A stretch of 19,448 nt of DNA, from assembly GCF_000227135.1 (NCBI RefSeq), contig NC_018236.1:432233-451680 (forward strand), in the 5' to 3' direction. This DNA is from Leishmania donovani. Lineage: Eukaryota; Euglenozoa; Kinetoplastea; Trypanosomatida; Trypanosomatidae. This document shows positions 1-9,112 of the stretch, in pieces (position 1 is the first letter of the stretch; each line of letters opens with the position of its first letter). The position numbers and the translations under genes are program-made. The notes under the pieces are model-generated. The model was given only the letters and a program-made list of their open reading frames with translations, made no database searches and was not told the DNA's origin.

Positions 1-1014
1 TACGCCACTGATGTTTGCTTGCACCACCTCCGCCGGCGTCAGCTTGCGGTAGAGAATGAACGTGTCGTTAAACTTGGACCACGGCGCGATGCCGCAGGGG
101 TTGTAGGTGAAGTATCTGGCCGGCCGCGTCACTTGCGTCCCGGTCACGTCGGTGATGGTGATGGGGGTGTCGCCTTCGTCACTGCGGAAGCCAGGGTACG
201 TGTACGGCTTGCACAAGTAGGCTTTGTCGATCTTCGACTTGCCCCTCAGCTGCGAGTTGGAGCGGCCGTTGTGGAAGTCGCGGTGGTTTTGGTGCATGTT
301 GGCGATCTTGTAGTACATGTACACCGGTGCCTTCATGCGGTGGCTGATGTTGATCTCCAGCCACGTCCGCGTGCCCTGCGCGTGCGTCACGCCATCCACC
401 GTGAACTGCAGGATGCCATGGTTGATGTTCACGCTCGAGTTCGACGGCACGTACTGGTACTGGTGAATGTGGCTGTATTCTTGCTCAACAATGTGGTATT
501 CACGACCCTTCACCAGCACCAACGCCCCCAAAACCAGGAAGGGCACCATCAACACGTAGAAGATGGGCACGAGGATGAAGGGCGAGGGGTAGTTGAAGAC
601 GCCGGGCAACGTCTGCTGCGAAAGCGGGTTGCCGCCGTAGACGGTGCGCCCGTACTCGTGCACGAAATCCGGGATGAGCTTCTTCTTCAGCCACCGCTTT
701 GCGCGGGTGCTGCGGCTCTTCGGGGCGTCTGCCGAGGCGGCCGCAGCGTTATATGCGCCACGGACGCCACCACCAGAGCCCTGCGCGCGGTGGCGCTCGT
801 CGTCGCTGTCGGAGTAGGACGACGACGTCCTTGATGACGATCCGTTCGCGGGGGAGGACTCTGCGGACGGCGGTACCTCAGAGGACGCGCTCAGCGGCGG
901 CGACGCACCTCGTTGCGGCGACCTCGACGACGACACTGGAACTGAGAAGGCGGGCGCACCGCCACCGCTGGCAGGCTGTGGCGCGGCTGTGGCTGGGCTG
1001 CTGCGTGGAAGCAT
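1..1014 (-). CDS. CDC50/LEM3-family protein, P4-ATPase flippase beta subunit (3' end missing)
   Basis: The frame is open from an ATG at 1014 to the left edge, giving 338 residues with no stop, so the C-terminal half lies outside the window. Residues 1-115 are Ser/Pro/Ala-rich and probably cytosolic. A basic stretch (about 104-113) precedes a hydrophobic segment at about 145-168 (PFILVPIFYVLMVPFLVLGA), the expected first membrane span. The ectodomain carries the family's conserved block: APVYMYYKIANMHQNHRDF (229-247), the SQLRG segment (254-258), Cys268, and NPCGIAPWSKFNDT (305-318). Known family members chaperone P4-ATPases out of the ER and act with them in phospholipid flipping; Leishmania Ros3 is one example, and I cannot say which paralogue this is. 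The second membrane span should lie beyond the edge. No in-frame ATG occurs between 1014 and the upstream stop near 1257. Family call is firm; paralogue identity is not. Confidence 0.88.
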   Translation of the reverse strand, partial: MLPRSSPATAAPQPASGGGAPAFSVPVSSSRSPQRGASPPLSASSEVPPSAESSPANGSSSRTSSSYSDSDDERHRAQGSGGGVRGAYNAAAASADAPKSRSTRAKRWLKKKLIPDFVHEYGRTVYGGNPLSQQTLPGVFNYPSPFILVPIFYVLMVPFLVLGALVLVKGREYHIVEQEYSHIHQYQYVPSNSSVNINHGILQFTVDGVTHAQGTRTWLEINISHRMKAPVYMYYKIANMHQNHRDFHNGRSNSQLRGKSKIDKAYLCKPYTYPGFRSDEGDTPITITDVTGTQVTRPARYFTYNPCGIAPWSKFNDTFILYRKLTPAEVVQANISGV

Positions 1015-2127
1015 TGACCCACGAAGCGGCACGAACAGACTAAGGCAACGTGTGGGCGTGTGAGAGAGAACCTCGACCAGCTGTCGACTCCCCCTCCTCC
1101 CCTGTGACGACAGACAGGCACGAATAGAAGGCAGGAGACACGCTTGTCTCGCGGAAAGCCTACACACAAACGCGGAGCAGCAGTGCAGCGGTTGGGCACA
1201 CCACCACAGCAGCCACTGACACAGAGATACACCAGCGCGACAGAGGGCTGGTGTCTAATAGAGAAAGGCAGCGAAGCCAAGCAGAGATGAAAGGGGAAGA
1301 GGGGTATGAGGAGGCCCGGTGGTAAGCTCACGCGCACGCAGACAACGACACTGACGGAGACAGAAAGCCAGCTGTGGCTGGCTGGTGGCGACTGCTGATG
1401 CTGATTGCGGTGAGATACCTACGTAGGGGACCGCCCGTAGAGTGGATATAGCGAAGTGGAGGGGGTGACGGTTGTGTAAGAGAGGTGGTGAGGGGAGGGG
1501 AATGCCTGCGAAGACGCCGCTAAAGAAGAACAGGGGAGAGGGCGCCGAAGGCGACGAAGAGATGAGGTGCGGCTCCGTAAGGAGTTGCTGTGTGACCCAT
1601 GCCGCGATGCAGCTCCGCAGCTCATACCACGCATACAGACGCCCCACCGTCTGCGGCTCCAAAGGTCCTTCTCGCGTGCACCTGCGCAAATTTGTCTGCA
1701 CTGCGATGCTTGAAAGCGATCGGGGAGATAGACGGAAAGAGAGAGGGAGGGCACTGCGCCGTCTTGACACGTGTGTGTGTGTGTAGGGAGGGGGCCATGA
1801 AAGGCGAGGGGCATGAGACGATGGCGACCGGGCAAGTGAGGCGGAGAAGAGACGGGGTTTGGTTCCGTGAGTGTGCGCCGTTCACAAGCCAGCTCACCAC
1901 CCCCGCCACCATCAAGATACCGCAAAGAGCATTCGGCCCTTCACAAGACCACGTGGCAGCGTGTGCATGTCTCTTGCGTCGTCGTCCGTGCCGCTACGGG
2001 CTTCGCTCATTGTTTTGCTTTTATCGAGTGTGTCGACGACGTTGTTACTCGGTGTTTGGGGGGTGGGGAGGCGAGCGAGTCTCACATATGTCAGTTTATT
2101 TGTGTGTGTGCGTAAAGGGAGGTACGG
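1015..2127. other. Intergenic region (CDC50-like 5'UTR and coiled-coil gene 3'UTR)
   Basis: No convincing gene is seen. The stretch holds a polypurine-rich plus strand (polypyrimidine on the transcribed sense) at about 1260-1320 and 1480-1560, a (GT)7 microsatellite at 1771-1784, and a shorter GT run near 2100. Open frames on both strands here are low-complexity, overlap each other, and resemble no family I know. Confidence 0.7.
1255..1256 (-). promoter_or_regulatory. Candidate spliced-leader acceptor AG for the CDC50-like gene
   Basis: On the minus strand a pyrimidine-rich stretch (complement of about 1260-1318, ending CCTTTCTCTATTAG) runs into an AG here, about 240 nt before the ATG at 1014. 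This is the arrangement kinetoplastids use for trans-splicing. It is a pattern match only; other AGs nearby could be used. Confidence 0.35.
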
Positions 2128-3309
2128 TCAGGCGCCCGCTTCGCGCGAGGCGGATGTGATGGCGCTGCCGTTCGGTTCGGGTGCATACATACATGCAAAG
2201 CCGCGTGCTTGCAGGTGAGTGAGAGCCGTGATGCGTCCGCGTTCCTTTGCGACGGCCAGCGCAAGCCCTTGCTGCAGTGCTTGCTGCTGCGCCATGGCAG
2301 TAGCGAGGCGAGTGTCAAGTATCTTTACATCGCGTGCGAAGGCACTGGACTCGTTGCACGCAGCTGTCGCGGAGGATCGGCGCGATGTGGTCGAGGAAGG
2401 CGCTGCGGCGGCCAGCACCCGCCGCAGTCGTGCGTTATGCACCGTCAAGCAGTGCCGTTTCTCTTGCACAAGCGCCTCGTAGCGTCGACGAAGCTCATCG
2501 TTTTCTCTGTCCAGCTCCCGCAGCTGACGTATCATCCTCTCCGTCTCCTGCTTCCTCGGCGAGCTGCTTGGCTGCGGCTCCGGCACTGCCCCATCCCTCT
2601 CCGCTTGCTTTGTCTGTGCCGTAGCGGGCGGCTGCTTAGGCTTCTCACGCCACGCGTCAAGGAGCGCATGCGCATGCTCAAGCTGCTGCTTGGAGGCCGC
2701 CAGCTTTGCGGCCAGAGCGCGGCGCTCCTGCCGCACCACTCGCAGCCGCGTGGCGCACGCGTCGTAGAGCGCGGCATCTTGCCGTGACAGCAGCACCTCC
2801 GCGTCGGCGTGGGATGAGGAAGTCGACCCGTGTTGGTGAGCGCGAAAGCCGGCGCGACCGCCGCCGTGCAGAGCGTCGACAAGGCGCGGCCGCTCCATGC
2901 CGTATGGGTTGCGCAGCAGCACTGGCTGCGGTGACCCGAAGGGCGCCATCTTGTGCGCTCTTCGGCCTCTCGCAGACGTTAGGGAACACTGCGCTGGCGC
3001 GCTGCTGCTCGTGTGGACTGTGCGAGAGGGACTTGCTATCGGCCTCGCCACGGTATCCGCAGTGCTCATGAGGGCAGCTGCAGCTCCAGCACCACCGGCT
3101 GCATCCGCCGCACGGGCCAGGGTCAGCGACACATGTGGTGCAGGTCTGCGTCCCGCCAGTGGGCCCTGTGCCGTCAGCGGTGGCGTCGGTGTCGTTGAGA
3201 TCATGAGAAGAGGGCTTTGTGGTGGCGCAGACGGCGAGACAGAGGCCATGGCGGATGCCTCTGTTCTCTTCTCTTCTACAGGGAGTGCGTGTGAGTGTGC
3301 GTGCTGCAT
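2128..3309 (-). CDS. Hypothetical coiled-coil protein
   Basis: I do not recognise this gene. The open frame continues 35 codons upstream of 3309 to a TTG at 3414, just after an in-frame TGA, but the first true ATG is at 3309, giving 393 residues; a second ATG 20 codons later is also possible. Residues 1-150 are Ala/Pro/Ser/Thr-rich and probably disordered. A short ordered-looking motif, FGSPQPVLLRNPYGMERPRL, lies at about 124-143. The C-terminal half has three charged, heptad-like helical segments (about 176-222, 252-300, 325-365), typical of coiled coils, for example QLRELDRENDELRRRYEAL. A short C-terminal tail follows with no membrane span. This composition suits a cytoskeletal, flagellar or scaffolding role, but that is inference. 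Codon usage is GC-rich like its neighbours, and the strand matches the polycistron, which supports a real gene. Confidence 0.7.
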   Translation of the reverse strand: MQHAHSHALPVEEKRTEASAMASVSPSAPPQSPLLMISTTPTPPLTAQGPLAGRRPAPHVSLTLARAADAAGGAGAAAALMSTADTVARPIASPSRTVHTSSSAPAQCSLTSARGRRAHKMAPFGSPQPVLLRNPYGMERPRLVDALHGGGRAGFRAHQHGSTSSSHADAEVLLSRQDAALYDACATRLRVVRQERRALAAKLAASKQQLEHAHALLDAWREKPKQPPATAQTKQAERDGAVPEPQPSSSPRKQETERMIRQLRELDRENDELRRRYEALVQEKRHCLTVHNARLRRVLAAAAPSSTTSRRSSATAACNESSAFARDVKILDTRLATAMAQQQALQQGLALAVAKERGRITALTHLQARGFACMYAPEPNGSAITSASREAGA

Positions 3310-3370
3310 CTTCGGTGCTGCTTCATTGGCGCTGCTGACAGCTGAGTGGACGAGGGGGTGGGGTGGAGTA

Positions 3371-3442
3371 TCACTGTCGTCCGGCGGCGCGTACACCAGA
3401 TTTTCGAACCTCAAACACTTCGGCCGTTCTCACACACTCCAT
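3371..3442 (-). other. Candidate upstream ORF (23 codons) before the coiled-coil gene
   Basis: An ATG at 3442 directly follows the first AG (3443-3444) after a long minus-strand polypyrimidine tract. It opens a 23-codon frame that ends at a TGA at 3371, 61 nt before the proposed main ATG at 3309 and in another frame. If splicing uses that AG, the mature leader would carry this uORF. If splicing uses a later AG, it does not exist in the mRNA. Confidence 0.3.
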
Positions 3443-3444
3443 CT
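3443..3444 (-). promoter_or_regulatory. Candidate spliced-leader acceptor AG for the coiled-coil gene
   Basis: The minus strand over about 3465-3545 is strongly pyrimidine-rich (complement of the GAGAGAGATGGGGATAGGGA region). The first AG after it is GCGCAG at 3443-3444, 134 nt before the ATG at 3309. Pattern-based only. Confidence 0.4.
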
Positions 3445-3561
3445 GCGCACACGCACAACGCAAAACAAAGAAACGAGAGAGATGGGGATAGGGAGGCGGA
3501 GGAGAGGTGACGGTAGTGGTGGGACGCAGCCCCCCCTCCTCCTCTACTAAGGCACTAACGC

Positions 3562-3588
3562 ACAGACACACACACACACACACACACG
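3562..3588. repeat. (CA)n microsatellite
   Basis: A run of CA dinucleotides on the plus strand (GT on the transcribed sense) lies just upstream of the polypyrimidine tract of the coiled-coil gene. Similar runs recur in almost every intergenic region here. Confidence 0.9.
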
Positions 3589-4218
3589 TACGCGTTGAGT
3601 GCCATCCACAGCCATGGCAAGGGGAAGGGGCGTCAGCTGCAGCGCGTGCAGCAGAGCTACCATCTACTACTTTCGCCCTCCCGCACGCAGTGACAGATGG
3701 CATCACCACTCTTGATCATGCGCGGAAAAAGATGCAGGCACGGCATGGCAGCGGGGCCCCTGCGCTTCGGGTGTGGGCCCCTGCGTGGACACTGGTGAAC
3801 GCCTTGCTGCGGCTGTTCCGCACTCTTGTTCCCTCACCCTGCCCCCTTTATGGGTGTGTGCCTGTGTGTGGGATCTGTGACCTCTGGATCCAGTTCTCAT
3901 GGAGTAGCGATTGATCGTTCCCATGTCTCTAATGAAAGTGCTGGGTTCCTCCCTCCCCTTGTCCACCATGTCCCCCACCCGCTGACGGAGTTGATGGCGG
4001 GTTGGTCAGCGGGGGTGGGGTGAGTGGGAAGCGGGCGGGGGGGGGGGTTGAGAGACATGATTTAAAGCCACAGACGATGCAAAAAAAAACTCGTTCACAT
4101 CCGCCCTAGCATAAGAGGCGGCCAGGAGCCTCCCGGAGGCAGTAGAGGAGACACGTTCCGCATGAGGGCACGAAAAGAACTTCTGCAATGAAAAGAGGGA
4201 GGGAGGGAGGCGTGTATG

Positions 4219-4800
4219 TCGTCTGCCACTGCCTTCATTTCTCAGCCCTCGCGTATGAGTCCAACGCCACTCTGCACACCCCTTCGCCCACCCACCCTTC
4301 CACGGCCCTGTCACCAGGCCCCATCCGCGTGGTGCGAAGCAAACCGCAGACACACACGTGTGCTACAGCAAATGCGCCGACTCAGCGACCTGTACACCAT
4401 CTCTGTCTCAAGCTCTACTCCCCCACCCCACACAGCCGCCCCCCAATCATGCCGGTCGCCACGCAGGCTCCTCCCCACACATCAGTGGGCCGTGTGAGGG
4501 CCGTGTGAGGCATACGCTCGAGTCACCCTGACACGTGCTGCCCATCGTATGGATGGCACAGACGTGTTCACTGTCGTCGGCCGTCCCGACGCACCGCCAG
4601 AGGTGGGTTCTGCATTGGCAGAGGTAGAAGAGGGGGGGGGGTGTTTGGCCTCCCTAACACAGAGAGTGGGGGGTGGGGGGAGTCGCACAGGGCCCTGAGA
4701 CACCACGCTCTGAGAGGTGTGTGTATGTGTGCCCTCCTGTCACCAGAGGGGGAGACGTCATGAGGGGTACCACGGAAAACAAAAATGTTGAGAAGGCGGT
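4219..4800. mobile_element. SIDER-like degenerate retroposon, copy 1 (in acyltransferase 3'UTR)
   Basis: Positions 4219-4620 match 9113-9514 with only two substitutions (4228 A/G and one near 4515, T/C) and no indel. From 4621 to about 4800 the two copies remain recognisably related but strongly diverged; the GT-rich stretch and the AAAAATGTTGAGAAG versus AAAAACGCTGAGAAG block still align. Total length of about 0.55-0.6 kb, non-coding nature, and position about 200 nt past a stop codon fit Leishmania SIDER elements, which are known to sit in 3'UTRs; SIDER2 members promote mRNA turnover. I cannot confirm the family signature by eye, so the SIDER2 assignment is inferred. Orientation is not resolved. 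Confidence 0.55.
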
Positions 4801-4999
4801 GGGATGTGTGCGTCCACCTCCCTCCAAGTGCGAAGCCGAATCCACCTCTCCGGACACCGCCTAGATGAGGCCAACGCCTGCGTACCTCGCTGATTCTTCA
4901 ACACGACCGACGCCTGACGTCCTTGTCGAGCTGCCCCTCGCTGTGCGTCTCTTCCCATTCGGTCCCCACCTTTCCAGTCACCTATGGAAAACGCTCGAC

Positions 5000-7270
5000 C
5001 TACCGTTGTTGCCACGACGACTTGGAAGTGCCACTCCACGCAAATTCGTCATCATCCTCGTAGCTCTCTATAGGTTTGATCGGCTTGTTCTTCTTGCGCA
5101 GGCAGCTGCGCAGGTTGCTACGTATAATGAAGTCCACGTCGGAGTAGATGCGGTCGTGCACACGGCGCTGCAGCGTAGAGGTCTCGCCGGTGTCCGCGTT
5201 TGTGTAGTTGAACTCGTCGTTCTCAGGCTTCTCGACACCCTCCTCGTCGATGCCGCTGGCGATCTTCAAGATTATCTCGAGCATCTCGTAGTTGCCAAGA
5301 ATGTCGACATGCTTGGCACTCAGTTTACCACCGCGCAGGTTCAAGGACGAGGCACCACTGACGCTGTGGTTGAATTCCCGCGTCACGACGCGGCCCACAT
5401 TGCGTCTCCACCCGTTCACGGCGCGACACATGTACGCGAGCGACATGAGCGGCACCGTATCATCGCCATCCGACATGCGCACGCCATGTGAAGTGTTGTT
5501 GTTAAATACGGAGCTGTTGCCTACGTACGGGGTTTCGATGTTCGCCTCGTCTGGGTTCCACATGAGATAGTAGCCTGCCTCCGCTGGCAAGCCGACGCCG
5601 TACAGGCACGCCACCGTTGTGTTTGGTGCCTGCGGCAGCGAGGGCAAGTCGTCGATAGTCTCCAAGAAGGAGTCGATCTGACGAACGCAGTCCTCGTGAC
5701 CGGAGCGCTGGCATTCACCGCGGATTAGTTCCGCCGTGCCGCGAGTGCCGAGAGCGGTGCCGTTAGGCAGCACCGTGAGCCCCGGCCACGCCTCCTCGCA
5801 ACCGCGCGGCAGCATCGACACCAGGCAGCTCCACGACCGCGACAAGCCATAGCGGGCCTCCTGGCTGATAAAGGTGTCGAACATCTTCCTGGCCGCCCAC
5901 TGAATGTTGAGCGTGTCTCTTGCGTCGCCGAGCAGCAGCGCTGAGGCAGCCTTGCCAACGCCCATTGCAACGCCGCCTACGTTCACGTAGTAGGCGACGT
6001 GGCGGTCCATAAAGCCGCTCTCGCGCTGCTCTGCCCACCGGAAGAAGGCCAGGGCGACGGTCGCGCCGTAGCTGTGCGAAATGACCACCGCCCGCTTCCG
6101 GTTCTTCTGGCACAGAAAGCGCAGGCTGTTGCGCACCTGGTAAAAGAACCCGTCGCGCTCGTGCGCCTTACCAGGGGAGAGGCGCCAGTCGTATGTCACG
6201 ACTGCCATGCTCTGCGGGTCGTAACCGATGTCCGCGAGGTTGATGAGCACCTTCGCCCACACCCAGTAGCCAGGGACGAAGTAGTCCACCGAGGCGAAGC
6301 CAGAGTCGGCGCGCACCTTCGTGTCGTCGCGGTCCATCCCGGTTTTCTTGTTCATGCTGAACATGTCCAGCCAGCACTGCGGGTCGGACAGGATGAGGTA
6401 GATCATCTGCGGTCCAAACATGCGCTGCCGGAACCCCGAAAAGAAGGACTTCTGCCGCGCACACGGCAGCGAGGTTTCCCACACCTCCAGCGCGCCGGTG
6501 ATGAAGCCCGGCATGATGACGACGGGGTGCCGCCGCGGCAAGTATGTGTCACCCCTGTTGTACTTCTTGAAGAAGGTGAGCCCCGGTCGCGCGTCCTCAT
6601 CGACCGTGAAGGAGCCGGCGACGTCCTCCATCACACCTTCTGGCGCAATCACAAACATGAGCACTGCGAGAATGAGCACGACAAGATGCACCCGCCTGCG
6701 TGTCAGAAAGTCGACTACATCGAAGAGGTTGTGCTTCATCCAGCTGGGGAGCGGCAGACGCTCGATCATCCGTGCTGTGCGTCGCTGCGAGTCGGTAACC
6801 TTTGCGGAGTCAGTCGGACTCGCGAATGCGTTGTCGAAGTCCACGAACTCCTCCCGGCCAAACATGAAGGAGCGCAGGCGCATCCAGCGGCTCTTCGGCT
6901 GACCGCTCGCAGACAACCCCTTGTGCTGCCCGCGGTGATGATGTTGCCCACCCACGACGGAAGGCGCGTACCGTCGTGCTGCAGACACCCTCGGGTTCGA
7001 CGGTGACACCTCCACGGGCGGCGGGCGGTGCATCGCGTCGATGCTTGTTTCGATATGCATGAGAGCCGCCGACTGCACCACCGGCGCGACGCGGCGCGCC
7101 TGCGTGGCAGCAACCACGCCCTCCGATGACTTGCCGTCGGTTTCTGCACGCTGGCCCTGCAAGGTGCGGCGATAGCGCACTTGGCCTTTTCGAGGGCTCG
7201 AGGCCGCGCTACCGGCGGCCGACGACGCGGCGCGCGCCACTTTGTTGCCGCTGCCTTTGGTGTCCTTCAT
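5000..7270 (-). CDS. LCAT/PDAT-family acyltransferase (phospholipid:diacylglycerol acyltransferase-like)
   Basis: The product is 756 residues from the ATG at 7270. The frame extends 138 codons further upstream, but that part translates CA, TA and pyrimidine repeats and lacks an earlier ATG, so it is leader. Residues 1-190 form a basic, poorly conserved cytosolic region. A membrane span follows at about 194-210 (VHLVVLILAVLMFVIAP), giving the type II topology usual for ER PDATs. The lumenal alpha/beta hydrolase domain shows HPVVIMPGFITGALEVW (248-264), the lid region ending QCW (298-300), VDYFVPGYWVWAKVL (328-342), and YDWRLSP (360-366). The putative triad is Ser400 in SHSYG, Asp603 in DGDDTVP, and His654 in AKHVDILG. 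Family members move an acyl chain from phospholipid to diacylglycerol (triacylglycerol synthesis) or to sterol. The elbow differs from the GHSMG or GHSLG common in PDAT and LCAT. Donor and acceptor cannot be told from sequence. Confidence 0.9.
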   Translation of the reverse strand: MKDTKGSGNKVARAASSAAGSAASSPRKGQVRYRRTLQGQRAETDGKSSEGVVAATQARRVAPVVQSAALMHIETSIDAMHRPPPVEVSPSNPRVSAARRYAPSVVGGQHHHRGQHKGLSASGQPKSRWMRLRSFMFGREEFVDFDNAFASPTDSAKVTDSQRRTARMIERLPLPSWMKHNLFDVVDFLTRRRVHLVVLILAVLMFVIAPEGVMEDVAGSFTVDEDARPGLTFFKKYNRGDTYLPRRHPVVIMPGFITGALEVWETSLPCARQKSFFSGFRQRMFGPQMIYLILSDPQCWLDMFSMNKKTGMDRDDTKVRADSGFASVDYFVPGYWVWAKVLINLADIGYDPQSMAVVTYDWRLSPGKAHERDGFFYQVRNSLRFLCQKNRKRAVVISHSYGATVALAFFRWAEQRESGFMDRHVAYYVNVGGVAMGVGKAASALLLGDARDTLNIQWAARKMFDTFISQEARYGLSRSWSCLVSMLPRGCEEAWPGLTVLPNGTALGTRGTAELIRGECQRSGHEDCVRQIDSFLETIDDLPSLPQAPNTTVACLYGVGLPAEAGYYLMWNPDEANIETPYVGNSSVFNNNTSHGVRMSDGDDTVPLMSLAYMCRAVNGWRRNVGRVVTREFNHSVSGASSLNLRGGKLSAKHVDILGNYEMLEIILKIASGIDEEGVEKPENDEFNYTNADTGETSTLQRRVHDRIYSDVDFIIRSNLRSCLRKKNKPIKPIESYEDDDEFAWSGTSKSSWQQR

Positions 7271-7287
7271 CTTGTCAAGCGGTGGAC

Positions 7288-7289
7288 CT
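7288..7289 (-). promoter_or_regulatory. Candidate spliced-leader acceptor AG for the acyltransferase
   Basis: The first AG after the minus-strand tract CCCTTTTCTCTCTGCCTCAC (complement of about 7344-7363) is at 7288-7289, leaving a leader of only about 17 nt before the ATG at 7270. An upstream acceptor would also keep the same start, so this site is weakly supported. Confidence 0.25.
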
Positions 7290-7407
7290 CGCCAGAGGCG
7301 TGCGCACCGGGCGGAGTGGTGCAGAGGTGCGATATGCCCACAAAAAGTGAGGCAGAGAGAAAAGGGCCCCTGACCACCACGGCGAAAAATGCTCAAGAAG
7401 GCATGCG

Positions 7408-7540
7408 CGTGCGTGCGTGCGTGTGTGTGTGTGTGGGTGGTGAGGGGCTCCACCGTGACGGACGCTGCATCACACAGCACCGCCGCACAAACACACAAAG
7501 ATATACGTATATATATATATATATGTATGTACGTGCGTGT
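7408..7540. repeat. TG-type and (TA)n microsatellites upstream of the acyltransferase
   Basis: A TGCG/TG-rich tract at about 7408-7436 is followed by alternating TA from about 7501 to 7525 that grades into TATG/CGTG. Alternating purine-pyrimidine tracts like these can form Z-DNA or cruciforms, but no function is shown here. Translation through them explains the spurious N-terminal extension of the acyltransferase frame. Confidence 0.85.
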
Positions 7541-9112
7541 ATGCGCGTATCGATGCCGGGTCGCCGCCCTCCCCTTCCCCAACACGGTAAGAGCAGGTAG
7601 CAGCAATAATCGGGGCGAAGAAGAGAGGCGCGCGCAGGCACGCAGGCAGACACAGAATAGAATATGATATCCTGTGGAATGCAACGCAGAGATGTGCGTA
7701 TGTGCGTAGCCGTAGTGACCGTGATGGAGTTACGGATGGGGTGGGCCGGGGGACAGCGGCGGTGGGAGCTCAACGTATATCGTTGTCAGAGACGGAGAGA
7801 AAGGAAGGAGGCGTGAGGTTGCGAGCAGCTACCGGGTTCAAAAGCTTGAAGCGCGCAAGGTCACGGAGAGACAACCACAGAGGCAGGAAGCAGGAGGTGG
7901 AGACAAGAACGAAAAAGCGATGCCACTGCCTCAATGTGAAGGCGGGCTTGCTCCTAGAGAGAAAGTTGGGTCACTACGTGTGAGAACGCTGATAAGGATG
8001 ACGATGACGGGTTTGTTAGGCGGGAGACGGAAGTCGTGATAGGAGCAGGTGTGTCTGGGGGAAAGGGGCAGAGAGAAGAGCAAGCGTAATCCTTTCTTAG
8101 TGGGCGCGTGAAGGGTCCTGCTCTGCGTATCGTACGTTCTGCGACGTCAGCGCGTGCAGCTTGACCGCTACTGATTGCCACCTCGGTGAGTAGGTGTTTT
8201 TCTCAAGGATCGCCACGCTACTTTGGTGTGCGCCTATTCGACCTTTTTTTCTCCCCGTTCGTTGAGCGATGTGCTGGGTTTGCTGGAGATGACACTGCTG
8301 AGTACAGGAATGAACACGTGGTGTGTGTGTGTGTGTGTATGTGAGCGCGAGAAGGAGAGGTAGAAGCCAAGGAGGAGCCACTGCCACCTTTGTGCGAGGG
8401 GCCCAAAGGCTCTTGTGACGACACACGCCCGCGATACAGCCTAAGCGCATGCCCTCACCCTGATACGCGCAGCTGTGAGAGGTGGACGAGGCGGGTGTGA
8501 GAGAAATCGAAGATACGCGTGCAACACCCAGCCGTTGCTTCCTCTCCTTTCTCTCTCCCACGGCACCCCCATACCGTCACGCACATGGAAGCCCATGCAC
8601 GGGTGAATGCGTGTGTGCGCGCTACATCACGCAGCCTCTTTGCCCGGTGGACTGTTCGTGTTTGTGTGTTGCCTTTTTTTTTCGGCTTCAGTCACCCAAC
8701 GTGGGAGTCCTCCAAAGAAGGAAAGAAAACGAGTCGCTGTCCAACATAACATGTGCGCCTCCCCCTCACGCGCACGCAGACATGCACAGCACCCCAAGAA
8801 TGCATCGACAGCTGCAGGCCTGCTTCTCTCTGCTCCCCGTTTCCGTTTCGTTCCCCCGGCCAAACGTTGCATCACTGCGCCCCACGCCCGCACGCCACAT
8901 CGCACGACCCGCGAGCTCGAAGAGCATCCACAACGAGTAGGCGACGTATGCGTGGGTGCGCGTTACACTCTAGAGAAACCAGAAAAAAAAAGCCATCAAG
9001 GGAAGAACAATGAAAAGCATACGTGAAACCATCCAAAAAGAGGGAAGGAAGGCACGCAAACACCCACACTCCCACTCACAGCGCTGCCCCGCAAATCCGA
9101 AAACAACGTTCT

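Larger units (their letters stand above)
3415..4999. other. Intergenic region with SIDER-like element
   Basis: This is the 3'UTR/intergenic stretch between the acyltransferase stop (5000) and the coiled-coil gene. It holds the (CA)n run at 3562-3588, an 11-nt G run at about 4037-4047, an A run at 4081-4089, and the dispersed repeat from 4219 to about 4800. I see no convincing gene. Confidence 0.7.

Noticed and set aside
19..834. Plus-strand open frame opposite the CDC50-like gene
   Set aside because: It is the antisense shadow of a GC-rich coding region; the minus strand gives the conserved CDC50 motifs.
3310..3414. 35-codon N-terminal extension of the coiled-coil protein
   Set aside because: The first codon is TTG directly after an in-frame TGA region; the first ATG is at 3309.
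5999..7006. 335-codon plus-strand open frame
   Set aside because: Antisense shadow of the acyltransferase, rich in His/Arg/Val as expected for a complementary frame, with no recognisable domain.
7271..7684. 138-codon N-terminal extension of the acyltransferase
   Set aside because: It begins at a TTG, not ATG, and translates TA, CA and pyrimidine repeats typical of leader sequence.
8482..8940. 152-codon plus-strand open frame in the long intergenic region
   Set aside because: Opposite to the polycistron, low-complexity, overlaps several other frames, and no family resemblance.
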